DNA of 64,000 nucleotides from Pseudooceanicola sp050897975 (GCF_050897975.1 NZ_JBPAXY010000001.1:310001-374000), one strand, 5' to 3'. Counted from the stretch's first letter, positions 50,048 to 61,747 are shown. Numbers and translations: made by a program. Notes: a model not told the origin generated them from the sequence alone.

Positions 50048-50327
50048 GCCCCGGCCCACAGGGGCCGCATCGACAACAGACCACGACACCCGGGCCCACA
50101 GGTCCGGGTGTTTTGCATCTGCCGCCCCCCACCCCGCTCCGAGGAGGCCTGACCGGGCCGAGGCGGGCCAGCCGCGCCCCCGGATCACCGCGAAGCACCC
50201 TTTGCGCCACCCGGGCGCACCGCCCATGGCGAAGAGGGGTTGAACCCCAACGCGCGCTGACTATAACGCAGACAATTTTGCGCGGGGCTGATCGCCCTTC
50301 CCTGTCCGCTGTCACGAGGTCCCTCCC
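50048..50327. other. Intergenic space between aspS and carB
   Basis: 280 nt without a gene. It contains the aspS terminator at 50086-50114 and a GC-rich stretch; I see no clear promoter or riboswitch for carB. Confidence 0.5.
50086..50114 (+). terminator. Intrinsic terminator after aspS
   Basis: ACACCCGG (50086-50093) pairs exactly with CCGGGTGT (50104-50111), followed by TTTG. Confidence 0.8.
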
Positions 50328-53614
<3,287 letters not shown>

Positions 53615-53618
<4 letters not shown>

Positions 53619-53701
53619 TCCGGGCGCTGCTGCCCCTGGCCTGCGCCACCGCGCTGCTGGCCCTTGCAGGCTGCGGCGTGCCCCTGGTGCCGCTGATCTG
53701 A
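53615..53701 (+). CDS. Very small lipoprotein (28 residues), overlapping carB
   Basis: GTG at 53615 overlaps the carB TGA by 4 nt and opens a frame of 28 residues, MIRALLPLACATALLALAGC then GVPLVPLI. It has a short basic start, a hydrophobic core and lipobox LAGC, with the acylated Cys at residue 20; the mature part is just nine residues. It is directly followed by a strong terminator at 53744. Small lipoproteins of this type, ending like C-G-x-P-x-P-x-I, I recall as unnamed in related genomes, but this is from memory. Could be an entericidin-like or chaperone-interacting lipopeptide; unproven. Confidence 0.65.
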
Positions 53702-53743
53702 GGCGCGCCCGCGCTGGTGGATTGCGCCGCCCGACGACATCTG

Positions 53744-53774
53744 CCCCCGCCCGAGAGATCCGGCGGGGGTTTTC
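53744..53774 (+). terminator. Intrinsic terminator after carB and small lipoprotein
   Basis: CCCCCGCC (53744-53751) pairs with GGCGGGGG (53762-53769), followed by TTTTCC. Confidence 0.9.
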
Positions 53775-53924
53775 CTTTGTGCGCCTTTCGCGGCACGTCG
53801 CCTTGTCGTTGCCAAGGCTTGCCCGAACGGTCCGCGGGACGGTTGACTGGCAAAGGACACACCACAGCCCGTTACCGGCGGTTGCCTAACTGGCACGGTC
53901 CGCCTCGCCGCCGCCCGGGTCGCA

Positions 53925-54647
53925 TCAAGTCTTGGGCAAGGTGGCGGTATCGCTCAGGCACTTCTCGATCAAAGCGACGTAGGCACCTACGTCCTGATGG
54001 TTGACGAGTTCCTCGCGACTGGCCTTGATAGCGTCAGCGAAATTCCCGAACATCGTGTCGAAACTCGCAGGATCCCGCGCCAATGCGCCATGGGTCGACA
54101 GCATCACGTGCCGGATCGCCGCGACGGTGATCTCGGGGTAGGGAGTCTCATCCCCGGACGGCCTGCCCTGAAGGCGCGCCGCAAGGCTGATACAGTTCAG
54201 CTTGCGCGCTCCCTTGTAGACTTCCTGGATGCCCGCCTTCGGGGTCATCCTGGTCGCGCCGATCGTCGCCCCGGTTCCGACGATCGCCCGGTTTGCCAGC
54301 ACCTCGTCGGACACTCCCTGCACGGCACCGGCTGCGGTCGATGCCGCAGCGACAAAGGTTATTACCGCAAAGAGATCCTGGCTCTGGCTCGCGTTTCGCG
54401 CCGCGTCAGCATAGGCGTTCGACAATTCCTCGGCCAAAGTCGCGGCCTCGGACAAGGTCTTCGCCTTCGTAAGAGACGGAAGCGGCGCGTTGATCGCGCT
54501 ATTCTTCAGCGCTTCGCGCTCTGCCTCGTGAAGGTGATGCTCCGTACAGCCAGTCACCCCCAACCCGCAGGCCAGAGCAAAAACCAGCGCCCGCCGCGTG
54601 TTCCCGCCTCGCGCCCGGCACACACGTTTTGGCGTGAGGCCACTCAT
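53925..54647 (-). CDS. Hypothetical lipoprotein
   Basis: 240 residues from ATG 54647 (MSGLTPKRVCRARGG). The signal is long with an Arg-rich start, then ALVFALACGLGVTGC with the lipobox VTGC. The mature sequence opens TEHHLHEAEREALK, with a helix-rich region (LTKAKTLSEAATLAEELSNA) and a hydrophobic Ala/Gly segment (FAVITFVAAASTAAGAVQGV) that could be a membrane-inserting or repeat-packing helix. No family recognised. Starts at 54692 and further upstream are possible. Its G+C is a little lower than that of the neighbours. It is read alone, convergent with carB and divergent from tdk. Confidence 0.68.
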   Translation of the reverse strand: MSGLTPKRVCRARGGNTRRALVFALACGLGVTGCTEHHLHEAEREALKNSAINAPLPSLTKAKTLSEAATLAEELSNAYADAARNASQSQDLFAVITFVAAASTAAGAVQGVSDEVLANRAIVGTGATIGATRMTPKAGIQEVYKGARKLNCISLAARLQGRPSGDETPYPEITVAAIRHVMLSTHGALARDPASFDTMFGNFADAIKASREELVNHQDVGAYVALIEKCLSDTATLPKT

Positions 54648-54862
54648 TTGCGCGCCGCCCTTCCGGCGCACCGTTCCCGATCTAACTTGCATCTGATCCC
54701 CCAAGGTTGGTCCCACCCCGAAGCATCCTGACGCGATATGGCATCAGCAAGGTTTTTCTCGGCTTTCAAGACCAAGGTCGCAGACAAAGCCGGGCCAGAA
54801 AGGCCCCCCGACAACCGGCAAGCCATCTTGCCGCCCGCCCCCTGCCCGGCCTATCTACCCCC

Positions 54863-55450
54863 ATGGCCAAGCTTTACTTCCACTACTCCACCATGAACGC
54901 GGGCAAATCGACGATCCTGTTGCAGGCCTCGCACAACTACCGCGAACGCGGCATGGACACCTATCTGCTGACCGCGCGGTTCGACAATCGCGCGGGCGAA
55001 GGGCGGATCGGCTCGCGCATCGGCATCGGCGCCGAGGCCGACACCTTCGATGCAGACGACGATCTCTTCGCCAAGATCGAGGCGCGTCGCGCCGCCGGGG
55101 AATTTGCCTGCGTCTTCATCGACGAGGCGCAGTTCCTGACCCGTGACCAGGTCTGGCAGCTGGCCCGCGTGGTGGACGATCTGCGGGTGCCGATCATGTG
55201 CTATGGCCTGCGCGTGGATTTCCGGGGCGAGCTTTTCCCCGGCTCGGCCGCCCTGCTGGCCCTGGCCGACGAGATGCGCGAGGTGCGCACCATCTGCCAT
55301 TGCGGCAAGAAGGCCACCATGGTGGTGCGACGCGGGGCCGACGGCAAGGCCCTGCGCGACGGCGCCCAGATCCAGATCGGCGGCAATGAAACCTATGTCT
55401 CGCTCTGCCGCCGCCACTGGCGCGAAGAGATGGGCGACCAGGCCCCCTGA
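54863..55450 (+). CDS. tdk: Thymidine kinase
   Basis: 195 residues. Type II (zinc-containing) thymidine kinase that salvages thymidine to dTMP. P-loop YSTMNAGKSTILLQ (about 8-21), FIDEAQFLTRDQV for Mg2+ and catalysis, the lasso loop GLRVDFRGELFPGSAALLAL and the structural zinc cysteines in ICHCGKKA and SLCRRHW. Found in many but not all alphaproteobacteria. Start 54863 (MAKLYFHYST); the upstream frame from 54707 overlaps the divergent lipoprotein. Confidence 0.96.
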   Translation: MAKLYFHYSTMNAGKSTILLQASHNYRERGMDTYLLTARFDNRAGEGRIGSRIGIGAEADTFDADDDLFAKIEARRAAGEFACVFIDEAQFLTRDQVWQLARVVDDLRVPIMCYGLRVDFRGELFPGSAALLALADEMREVRTICHCGKKATMVVRRGADGKALRDGAQIQIGGNETYVSLCRRHWREEMGDQAP

Positions 55451-55590
55451 GCTGGCACAGCGGGCTGGCCCCTCTGGCCCATGCACCTGCCCCCTGCCCG
55501 TGCCCTCTGCCCCGGTTGACCCGCGCCGCGCAAGATGGTCTGACCGGGGCGGGCGCCGGATCTGCGGGCGCCGCCGTGAAAGGCCGCGCG

Positions 55591-56667
55591 ATGTTCCGAC
55601 CCGTCCTCCTGGCGCTTCTGGCCCGCCTGACCCTGCTGATCAGCCTCGCCCTGCTGGCCGCCTGCGCCCCGCGCCCCGGCCCCGAGGTGCTGGCCCCCCA
55701 CCCCGAGGCCGCCGCCACCGCGCCCCGGATGATCCGCGTCTATGCCGCCAGCAACCGCGCCGCCGTCACCGGCTATGAAAACCTGCCCGCCTTCGCCACC
55801 ACCTATCGCTATTACGACATCTCGGTGCCGCCCGAGGCACCCGGCGAACAGATCGCCTATCCTGAAGGGCCCAGCCCCGACCCGGCGCGCAGCTATGTGG
55901 TGCTGGACAGCGGCGTTCTGACCCGTGCCGCCTTCCTCGCCGCCACCCGGGGGGGGCGTGGCGGCCCCGAGGGCGAGGCGGGCCTTTACATCCACGGCTA
56001 CAACACCAGCTACCAGGAGGCGCTGTTCCGCCTGGCCCAGATCGCGGTCGAGGCCGACGCGGGCGTGGCGCCCGTGCTCTTCTCCTGGCCCTCGACCGGC
56101 AAGCCGCTGGAATACGAGGGCGACCGCCAGGCCGCGCTCTTCTCGCGCGGCGAGCTGACCTCGCTGATCACCGACCTGACTGCGGGCCACCGCCGCCTGC
56201 TGGTCTTTGGCCACTCCATGGGGGCCTTCCTGACGATGGAAAGCCTGCGGACGCTGAAACTGTCGGGGCGCGAGGATGTGCTGGCGCGGCTCGACGTGGT
56301 GCTGGCCGCCCCCGATATCGACGTCTTCGCCTTCATCCGCCTGATGCAAGAGGTGGGGCCGCTGCCCGCCCCGATGGTGATCCTCTCCTCGCCCGACGAC
56401 CGGGCCCTGGCGCTGTCCTCGCGCATCGCGGGCGGGCGCCCGCGCCTCGGCGCCCTGCCCGCCAACTCGCCCCTGGTGGCCCAGGCGGCGCGCCGTGCCA
56501 ATATCCAGATCATCGACATTTCCGAGGTCCAGGCCGACCCGATGCGCCACCTGCGCTACATCCGCCTGGCCGAGCTCTACACCCGCCAGCTGGAGGCGCC
56601 CCCTGAACTGCGCCTGCCCGGCGCCTTCATCTTCGACGCCCTGTCGCGCTCGCTGGTGGCCCCCTAG
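55591..56667 (+). CDS. DUF900-family alpha/beta hydrolase lipoprotein
   Basis: 358 residues. The start MFRPVLLALLARLTLLISLA leads to LLAACAPRPG, a lipobox, so a lipoprotein. Alpha/beta-hydrolase core: IHGYNTSYQEALFRLAQIAV, SWPSTGKPLEYEGDRQAALF and the nucleophile elbow GHSMG (LVFGHSMGAFLTMESL). Asp and His expected later (SPDDRALALS). This is the DUF900/COG4782 group, an unassigned esterase. Its 3' end is followed by repeat units. Start 55591 follows AAAGGCCGCGCG; upstream ATG 55516 is possible but has no ribosome-binding site. Confidence 0.84.
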   Translation: MFRPVLLALLARLTLLISLALLAACAPRPGPEVLAPHPEAAATAPRMIRVYAASNRAAVTGYENLPAFATTYRYYDISVPPEAPGEQIAYPEGPSPDPARSYVVLDSGVLTRAAFLAATRGGRGGPEGEAGLYIHGYNTSYQEALFRLAQIAVEADAGVAPVLFSWPSTGKPLEYEGDRQAALFSRGELTSLITDLTAGHRRLLVFGHSMGAFLTMESLRTLKLSGREDVLARLDVVLAAPDIDVFAFIRLMQEVGPLPAPMVILSSPDDRALALSSRIAGGRPRLGALPANSPLVAQAARRANIQIIDISEVQADPMRHLRYIRLAELYTRQLEAPPELRLPGAFIFDALSRSLVAP

Positions 56668-56696
56668 GCGCCAAAGGCAGGCCGAAGTGCCCCGCC

Positions 56697-56860
56697 CCCT
56701 CTTCTCGTTTGCCAGAAATATCCCGGGGGAGGCCGCCACAGGCGGACGGGGGCAGAGCCCCCATGACCCCGTCGACGCAAGGCCCGCCCGGCTAGGGGGC
56801 GCTGCCCCCGCCGCCCGGCGGGCGGCTCCCCCGGAGTATTTCCAGCCGTCGAATAGGAAC
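56697..56860. repeat. Intergenic repeat pair, outward-facing
   Basis: Unit 56697-56735 is reversed (GTTTGCCAGAAATATCC) and unit 56824-56860 forward (CCGGAGTATTTCCAGCCGTC, then GAATAGG). Between them lie CCGCC-ACA-GGCGG and GGGGGCAGAGCCCCC/GGGGGCGCTGCCCCC hairpins. Same family as the elements at 8048 and 15523 but with the AT-rich cores facing outward. Confidence 0.7.
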
Positions 56861-56893
56861 AATGGGCCGCGCCCCCGCTGTGCGCCCGTCTGC

Positions 56894-57853
56894 TCAGTTC
56901 ACCCGGTTGGGGCAGTCCTCGCCGGCGAAGAAGGCGCGCAGGTTTTCCACCGCCATGGCGCCCATGTCCTCGCGCACATCCAGACAGGCGGTGCCCAGAT
57001 GCGGCAGCAGAACCGCGTTCTCGTGGATCAGCAGCGCCTCGGGCACCTCGGGTTCATGTTCGTAGACATCCAGGCCCACACCGCCGATCTCGCCCGCCTC
57101 CAGTGCAGCGATCAGCGCCAGCTCGTCCACGATGTCACCGCGCGCGATATTGACCAGCCGGGCATGGGGCGGCATCGCCTTGAAGATGGCGCGGCCCACA
57201 AGGTGGTGGGTTTCCGGGCTGGCCGGGGTGGCGACCACCAGGATATCGGCCCAGGCCGCCAGATCCTCCAACACCTCGTAGCGGGTGGCGGGCATCTCGG
57301 TCTCTTTCGCCGAGCGATTGAAGTAGCCCACCTCCATCCCGAACCCATAATGGCAGCGCCGCGCGATGGCCTGGCCGATACGGCCCATGCCGATCACGCC
57401 CAGCTTGGCCCCCGTCACATGCTGGCCCAGCATCTGGGTCGGGTGCCAGCCTTCCCACTGGCCCGCGCGCACCAGCCGTTCGGCCTCGCCCGCGCGGCGG
57501 CAGGCCATCAGGATCAGCGTCATGGCCACATCCGCCGTGGCATCGGTCACCGCGCCGGGGGTATTGGTCACCGTCACCCCATGGGCGCGGCAGGCCTCGG
57601 CGTCGATATGGTTATAGCCGACGCCGAAATTGGCCAGGATCTTGCAGCGCGGGCGGCCGAAATCCTGCAAGACCTCGGCCGTGACCGCATCGCCCAGGGT
57701 AACCATCATGCCGTCGTAGACCGCCAGCCCGGCGCGCAGCTCGGCCGCCGACATGGGCCGGGTGCTGTCGCGCACCTCGACATCGAACAGCTCGGAGGCC
57801 GCGGCGATCGTGCCCGGCGGCATCGGGCGGGACAGCAGGATCCGCTTTTTCAT
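56894..57853 (-). CDS. D-2-hydroxyacid dehydrogenase, glycerate/glyoxylate-reductase-like
   Basis: 319 residues. NAD(P)-dependent enzyme that reduces hydroxypyruvate or glyoxylate and related 2-oxoacids. N-terminal catalytic lobe, then Rossmann loop LGVIGMGRIGQAIARRC, PEThHL-like SPETHHLVGRAIFKAMPPHA, NIARGDIVDE and the catalytic His in VLLPHLGTACLDVRE with Glu in YEHEP. The start overlaps the csaA stop by one base. Third gene of a proC-csaA-dehydrogenase run read on the minus strand. Confidence 0.92.
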   Translation of the reverse strand: MKKRILLSRPMPPGTIAAASELFDVEVRDSTRPMSAAELRAGLAVYDGMMVTLGDAVTAEVLQDFGRPRCKILANFGVGYNHIDAEACRAHGVTVTNTPGAVTDATADVAMTLILMACRRAGEAERLVRAGQWEGWHPTQMLGQHVTGAKLGVIGMGRIGQAIARRCHYGFGMEVGYFNRSAKETEMPATRYEVLEDLAAWADILVVATPASPETHHLVGRAIFKAMPPHARLVNIARGDIVDELALIAALEAGEIGGVGLDVYEHEPEVPEALLIHENAVLLPHLGTACLDVREDMGAMAVENLRAFFAGEDCPNRVN

Positions 57854-58194
57854 CAGTGCATCCTCTGGCCCGGGGTCACGTCCTGATCGGGGGTGACCAG
57901 CACCACGCCGCCGTCGTCATCGGCCACGCCAAGCGTCAGCACCTCGGAACGCACCGGCCCGATCTGGCGCGGCGGGAAGTTCACCACCGCCATGACCATC
58001 TTCCCCACCAGGGTTTCGGGTGTGTAATGGGCGGTGATCTGGGCCGAGGTCTTCTTCTCGCCGATCTCGGGGCCGAAATCGATCCACAGCTTCAGCGCCG
58101 GTTTGCGCGCCTCGGGGAAGGGTTCGGCGCGCACCACGCGGCCCGCCCGGATGTCGACCTTCAGGAAGTCGTCGAAAGTGATCTCATCCGCCAT
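57853..58194 (-). CDS. csaA: tRNA-binding protein, CsaA family
   Basis: 113 residues. ITFDDFLKVDIRAGRVVRAE, KPALKLWIDFGPEIGEKKTS and NFPPRQIGPVRSEVLTLG are characteristic of CsaA, a dimeric OB-fold that binds tRNA and was also described as an export chaperone. Related to the C-terminal domain of MetRS. It is translationally coupled, overlapping proC by 11 nt and the dehydrogenase by 1 nt. Confidence 0.93.
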   Translation of the reverse strand: MADEITFDDFLKVDIRAGRVVRAEPFPEARKPALKLWIDFGPEIGEKKTSAQITAHYTPETLVGKMVMAVVNFPPRQIGPVRSEVLTLGVADDDGGVVLVTPDQDVTPGQRMH

Positions 58195-59002
58195 TGGCCA
58201 GCTCCCGTCCGCGATCGGCTGCGGCCTTCACCGCCTTTTTCAGCAGCGGGGCAAAGCCCGTCTGCGCGTCCATCAGCACCTCCAGCGCCGCCTGGGTGGT
58301 GCCGTTCGGGCTGGTCACATTGACCCGCAGCTGCGCCGGGTCTTCCTGGGCCTCTTCGGCCAGGGCGCCGGCGCCCGCCACGGTGGCCTTGGCCAGCTGC
58401 ATGGCCAGGTCGGGCGCCAGGCCCTGGGCCTCGCCCGCCGCCGCCAGGGTCTCGATCAGGTGGAAGACATAGGCGGGGCCGGAGCCCGAGACACCGGTGA
58501 CGGCGTCAATCTGGCCCTCTTCCTCCAGCCGCACCACCTGCCCCACGGCCGAGAGCAGCTCATCGGCCAGGTCCAGGTCGGCGGGGGTGGCATGGGCATT
58601 GCCGATGATGGCGGTGATGCCCCGGCCCACGGCGGCGGGGGTGTTGGGCATGGCGCGGATCACCGGGCTTTCGGCGCCAAAGGCGGCCTCGAAGGCCGCA
58701 ATAGGGGTGCCTGCGGCCACCGACAGGAACAGCGTCGTGCCATTGCCAAGCGCCGCCAGCCCCGGCAGGGCATCGCCCATCATCTGCGGCTTCACCGCGA
58801 TCAGCGCCACGGCGGGCGCCTCGGGCAGGCCCGCGTTCAGATGCACCCCGGTCCCCTTGAGCCAGTCCGAGGGTTTCGGATCCAGCACCCAGACCGACGT
58901 GGCGGGCAAGCCGCGTTTCAGCCAGCCCGCCAGCATGGCGGACCCCATCTTGCCGCATCCCAGCAGCACCAGGCCGCGTTCGGCCACCTTGTCCAAGGAC
59001 AT
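58184..59002 (-). CDS. proC: Pyrroline-5-carboxylate reductase
   Basis: 272 residues. Last step of proline synthesis. N-terminal Rossmann LVLLGCGKMGSAMLAGWL, AVKPQMMGDALPGLA, RAMPNTPAAVGRGITAII and the C-terminal DAVTGVSGSGPAYVFHLIE, NVTSPNGTTQAALEVL block that forms the active site at the dimer interface. Starts at 59002 with GAGGGGGAGAG. First gene of the proC-csaA-dehydrogenase run, 37 nt after the YbjN gene. Confidence 0.96.
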   Translation of the reverse strand: MSLDKVAERGLVLLGCGKMGSAMLAGWLKRGLPATSVWVLDPKPSDWLKGTGVHLNAGLPEAPAVALIAVKPQMMGDALPGLAALGNGTTLFLSVAAGTPIAAFEAAFGAESPVIRAMPNTPAAVGRGITAIIGNAHATPADLDLADELLSAVGQVVRLEEEGQIDAVTGVSGSGPAYVFHLIETLAAAGEAQGLAPDLAMQLAKATVAGAGALAEEAQEDPAQLRVNVTSPNGTTQAALEVLMDAQTGFAPLLKKAVKAAADRGRELANGG

Positions 59003-59039
59003 CTCTCCCCCTCAGCTAATCTCGCGTCGGGGCATAGTG

Positions 59040-59540
59040 TTACGCGCGGCCATAGGCCTCTGCAATGGCGACCTCCAGCGCGGCGCGCGGGGACTTGCCA
59101 CCATAGACGTTCAGCTGGAACGCCGGGTAATAGCGTTCGGCCGAGAGGACGGCGGCGGAAATCAGGGTCGAGATCTGGTCGGGGCTGGCCATCTGCTCGC
59201 CGCTCAGGACCAGGCCGTAGCGATAGACCATCAGCTGCTGCTCGGCCCAATAGGTGAAGGCCCCGGCCCAGCACTGATCGTTGACGTGGTTCAGCAGCTC
59301 GTAAAGACCGGGCAGCGCCTCGGCGGGGGGCTCCATCTCGAAGGTACAGACCAGACGCAGGGTCTCGTCATAGGCCGACCAGGCCAGGGTGACGGAATAG
59401 GTGCGCCATTGCCCCTCGACCGCCATGGCGATCTGATCGTCACCGATCCGGTCGAAGTCCCAGGCGTGATGTTCGGCCAGGGTCTCGACGATGTCGATCG
59501 GGTGCAGTTCGTCGGAAATGAAGGATTCGGACAATGCCAT
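59040..59540 (-). CDS. YbjN domain-containing protein
   Basis: 166 residues. ISDELHPIDIVETLAEHHAW, VTLAWSAYDETLRLVCTFEM and LLNHVNDQCWAGAFTYWAEQ match the YbjN/DUF1790 fold (related to type III secretion chaperones). In alphaproteobacteria it is often next to proC, as here (37 nt gap). A role in stress tolerance or as a chaperone has been suggested for family members; specifics unknown. CGAGGTGGCGTC precedes the start. Confidence 0.92.
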   Translation of the reverse strand: MALSESFISDELHPIDIVETLAEHHAWDFDRIGDDQIAMAVEGQWRTYSVTLAWSAYDETLRLVCTFEMEPPAEALPGLYELLNHVNDQCWAGAFTYWAEQQLMVYRYGLVLSGEQMASPDQISTLISAAVLSAERYYPAFQLNVYGGKSPRAALEVAIAEAYGRA

Positions 59541-59937
59541 GACGCCACCTCGTTTTATGGTAGCGCGAGGGGCTGGCAGCGCCCCAAGCGCTAGGTGCCT
59601 GCTCTAGAAACGGGGCGATTTCCGCCGCTTCCTACGAAATATGGTGTGGCCCGGAGGCCCCCCTGTAAAGTCTAAACTTGGGGGTAACTACGATTTGTTG
59701 TGGAAAGCTCTGGGGAAACCCCAAAAAGTGGATCAAAGCACAGGCGCCCGGGATTTGCCCCGCGACGCCCCGCTCTTCGGCGGCCCGACTGGACCAACCC
59801 GCCCGTACCGCCTCCGCAGCGACGCCCCCCCCTTTCTATTATTTGTTGGCTAGAAATATCCTGGGGGTGAATTGAGCCGGCACGGCTCAAGAGGGGGCAA
59901 AGCCCCCTCCCCCGGCACACTACCGGCCCCTAACGGA
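59541..59937. other. Intergenic space between ybjN-like gene and tonB
   Basis: No gene. It carries the repeat unit at 59831-59915 and a less GC-rich stretch (59655-59735) with a small hairpin TGGGG-AAA-CCCCA. Promoter of the ybjN-proC run probably lies at 59560-59650; no consensus is clear. Confidence 0.45.
59831..59915. repeat. Intergenic repeat unit with covarying hairpin
   Basis: CTTTCTATTATTTGTTGGCT followed by AGAAATATCCTGGGGG, then TTGAGCCG-GCA-CGGCTCAA and GAGGGGGCAAAGCCCCCTC. The central stem differs in sequence from that at 8140-8162 (TTGCGCCCG-GCA-CGGGCGCAA) but keeps the pairing and the GCA loop. Confidence 0.8.
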
Positions 59938-60942
59938 TCAGGAGAAATCCATCGGCAGGTTGAAGGTATAGCTGGGCTGGCTCAGCCCCTGGGGCGCGGC
60001 GGGCAGACGGCCCGCGCGCTGCACCGCCTGGACGGCGGCCTGGTCGAAGGCGGGCTGACCAGAGGAGCGCGCGATCGCGGCCCCCAGGATCGCGCCGTCG
60101 CGGGAGACGGTGATCCGCATCACCACCCGGCCCGTCTGGCCGCGCATCCCGTTGGGAAAGCGTTTGCGGCGTTCGATCCGGGCGCGGATCTTGGCACCCC
60201 AGACCGCCTGCAATCTCGCCTCTTGCTGGGCATTGCCGGTGCGCACCTGGGCATTGCCCGCATTGCCGGCCTGGGCGCTGCCCCCCGATCCGGCGGCGCG
60301 TTGCGTGACGCCGCCTGCACCGCCCGTCTGGGCCTGCTGGGTGCGGTCGGCGGGGCGCGCCTCGGGCTTGGGCTCGGGCGCCGGTTCCGGCTTTGGCGGG
60401 GGCGGAGGGGCGGCCTCGACCTGGGGCGCGGCCTGTTCGGGCCGGGTCATCGGGCGCAGGCTGGCCACCGGGGCCAGATCGGGGGCCTCGTCCTCGACCA
60501 CCTCGGGCTGCTCTTCCACGGGCGCAGGTGCCGGTTCGGGCGGCTGCTCGGCAATCTCCTGCGGCAGCTCTTCGGGGGGCTGCGGCGGCGGGGGCACCTC
60601 GGTGTCGAAACTGGGCACGCTCAGGGTATCGGCGCTGGCCTCGGCCACGTCGAGGCTGGGCATCGCGGGCGGCGGGGTTTCCTCGATCACCGGGCGGGCG
60701 ATTTCTTCGACCGGCTCGGGCGGCAGCGGCTCTGGCGCCTCGGGGTCCACCTCCGCCTCGGGCGGGGTCTCCCAGGCGCGGATCATCTCTTCCATCCCCG
60801 CCGGGGCGCCCTGAAGGGTGACCATGGCCTCGCCGCCGGCTCCGCCGGATTCGCTGCCAGAGGCGGGGACGCGGATTGCCAGGGCCAGGTGCAGGCCCAC
60901 GGCCAGGGCCAGGAAGGCCAGGGTTTCGGCAAGACGTCTCAT
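59938..60942 (-). CDS. tonB: Energy transducer TonB
   Basis: 334 residues. N-terminal membrane anchor (RLAETLAFLALAVGLHLALA), a long Pro/Glu-rich spacer (about residues 60-225, with PPEAEVDPEAPEPLPPEPVE as an example) and a C-terminal TonB domain from about 240 (VWGAKIRARIERRKRFP, then GRVVMRITVSRDGAILGAAI). Transmits proton-motive force to outer-membrane receptors for siderophores, haem or B12. Last gene of the exbB-exbD-exbD-tonB operon; it overlaps the second exbD by 4 nt. Confidence 0.93.
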   Translation of the reverse strand: MRRLAETLAFLALAVGLHLALAIRVPASGSESGGAGGEAMVTLQGAPAGMEEMIRAWETPPEAEVDPEAPEPLPPEPVEEIARPVIEETPPPAMPSLDVAEASADTLSVPSFDTEVPPPPQPPEELPQEIAEQPPEPAPAPVEEQPEVVEDEAPDLAPVASLRPMTRPEQAAPQVEAAPPPPPKPEPAPEPKPEARPADRTQQAQTGGAGGVTQRAAGSGGSAQAGNAGNAQVRTGNAQQEARLQAVWGAKIRARIERRKRFPNGMRGQTGRVVMRITVSRDGAILGAAIARSSGQPAFDQAAVQAVQRAGRLPAAPQGLSQPSYTFNLPMDFS

Positions 60943-61355
60943 CGCGGCGCCACCACCAGCGCGACCTCCGACAGGCCCGCCTCGGTCAGGGCGCGCAGGG
61001 TGCGGGCGACCACGGCGGCCTCGGTGGCGGCATCGGCGCGCAGCTGCGGCGGCGCCCCTGCCCCGTCGGTCCCGGCCACCCGGGCGGCAAAGGCCGCGAT
61101 CGCCGCCTCGCCCCGGGCCTCTTCAAAGCCGATCTCGCCCTCGGGCGAGAGGTAAAGAACCGGCACATCCCCGGCCTCGACCCCCTCGGCGGCGCGCGGC
61201 GGCGCGACCTCGAAGGGTTCCGGCGGCGCCAGGCGCGAGGTCATCAGGAAGAAGATCAGCAGCAGGAAGACCACGTTGATCATCGGCACGATGCTTTCGC
61301 CCCGGGGCCGGCGCGGCGGCGGGGTAAAGCGCATGGTCTGGGCGGATCGGGCCAT
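60939..61355 (-). CDS. ExbD/TolR family protein with Asn replacing the essential membrane Asp
   Basis: 138 residues from ATG 61355 (a GTG at 61364 overlaps the previous stop, but GGAG fits the ATG). One membrane helix SIVPMINVVFLLLIFFLMTS, where the ExbD proton-path Asp (E. coli Asp25) is Asn27. The periplasmic domain (VPVLYLSPEGEIGFEEARGE... RTLRALTEAGLSEVALVV) has the ExbD layout. It follows exbD1, which keeps Asp, so the complex may use mixed dimers with only one titratable site. Confidence 0.88.
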   Translation of the reverse strand: MARSAQTMRFTPPPRRPRGESIVPMINVVFLLLIFFLMTSRLAPPEPFEVAPPRAAEGVEAGDVPVLYLSPEGEIGFEEARGEAAIAAFAARVAGTDGAGAPPQLRADAATEAAVVARTLRALTEAGLSEVALVVAPR

Positions 61356-61360
61356 GGCGC

Positions 61361-61747
61361 TCACTCCACCAGCACGAGGTTGGTAAAGCCCGCGGCGCGC
61401 AGGGCGCCCGCCACATCCACCACCCGTTGCAGCGGGGCCGCATCCTGGCCGCGCAGGATGATGGTGTCGGACGGCGCCTGGGTCAGCGCGCCCAGCCGTT
61501 CGGCCAGGCCCTCTGCCGTCACCTCGGCGCCGTTCAGGCGCAGCCCCTCGGGCCCCACGTCCACCAGACGCGGTGGCCCGGCATAGGCGCTGCCCCCCTG
61601 GGACGAGGCCAAAGGCAGCGGCAGCACCTCATCGGCGCCAAAGCGCGAGGCCAGCATGAAGAAGACCAGCAGCAGAAACACCACGTCGATCATCGGCGTG
61701 AGCGAGGGTTTGCGGCGCGGGCGCGGGGTATCGTCGACAAAGGGCAT
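61361..61747 (-). CDS. exbD: Biopolymer transport protein ExbD (proton-channel subunit)
   Basis: 128 residues. PSLTPMIDVVFLLLVFFMLA contains the essential proton-path Asp21. The periplasmic domain ends with RVVDVAGALRAAGFTNLVLV, as in ExbD/TolR. With ExbB and TonB it energises outer-membrane import. Between exbB (21 nt upstream) and the second exbD. Two different exbD genes in one operon occur in other proteobacteria with dual-ExbD Ton systems. Confidence 0.93.
   Translation of the reverse strand: MPFVDDTPRPRRKPSLTPMIDVVFLLLVFFMLASRFGADEVLPLPLASSQGGSAYAGPPRLVDVGPEGLRLNGAEVTAEGLAERLGALTQAPSDTIILRGQDAAPLQRVVDVAGALRAAGFTNLVLVE

Noticed and set aside
59655..59760. Possible tRNA or small RNA in a less GC-rich stretch
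   Set aside because: No cloverleaf can be drawn: no T-loop GTTC-type sequence and no acceptor stem. Only a 5-bp hairpin with AAA loop was found.
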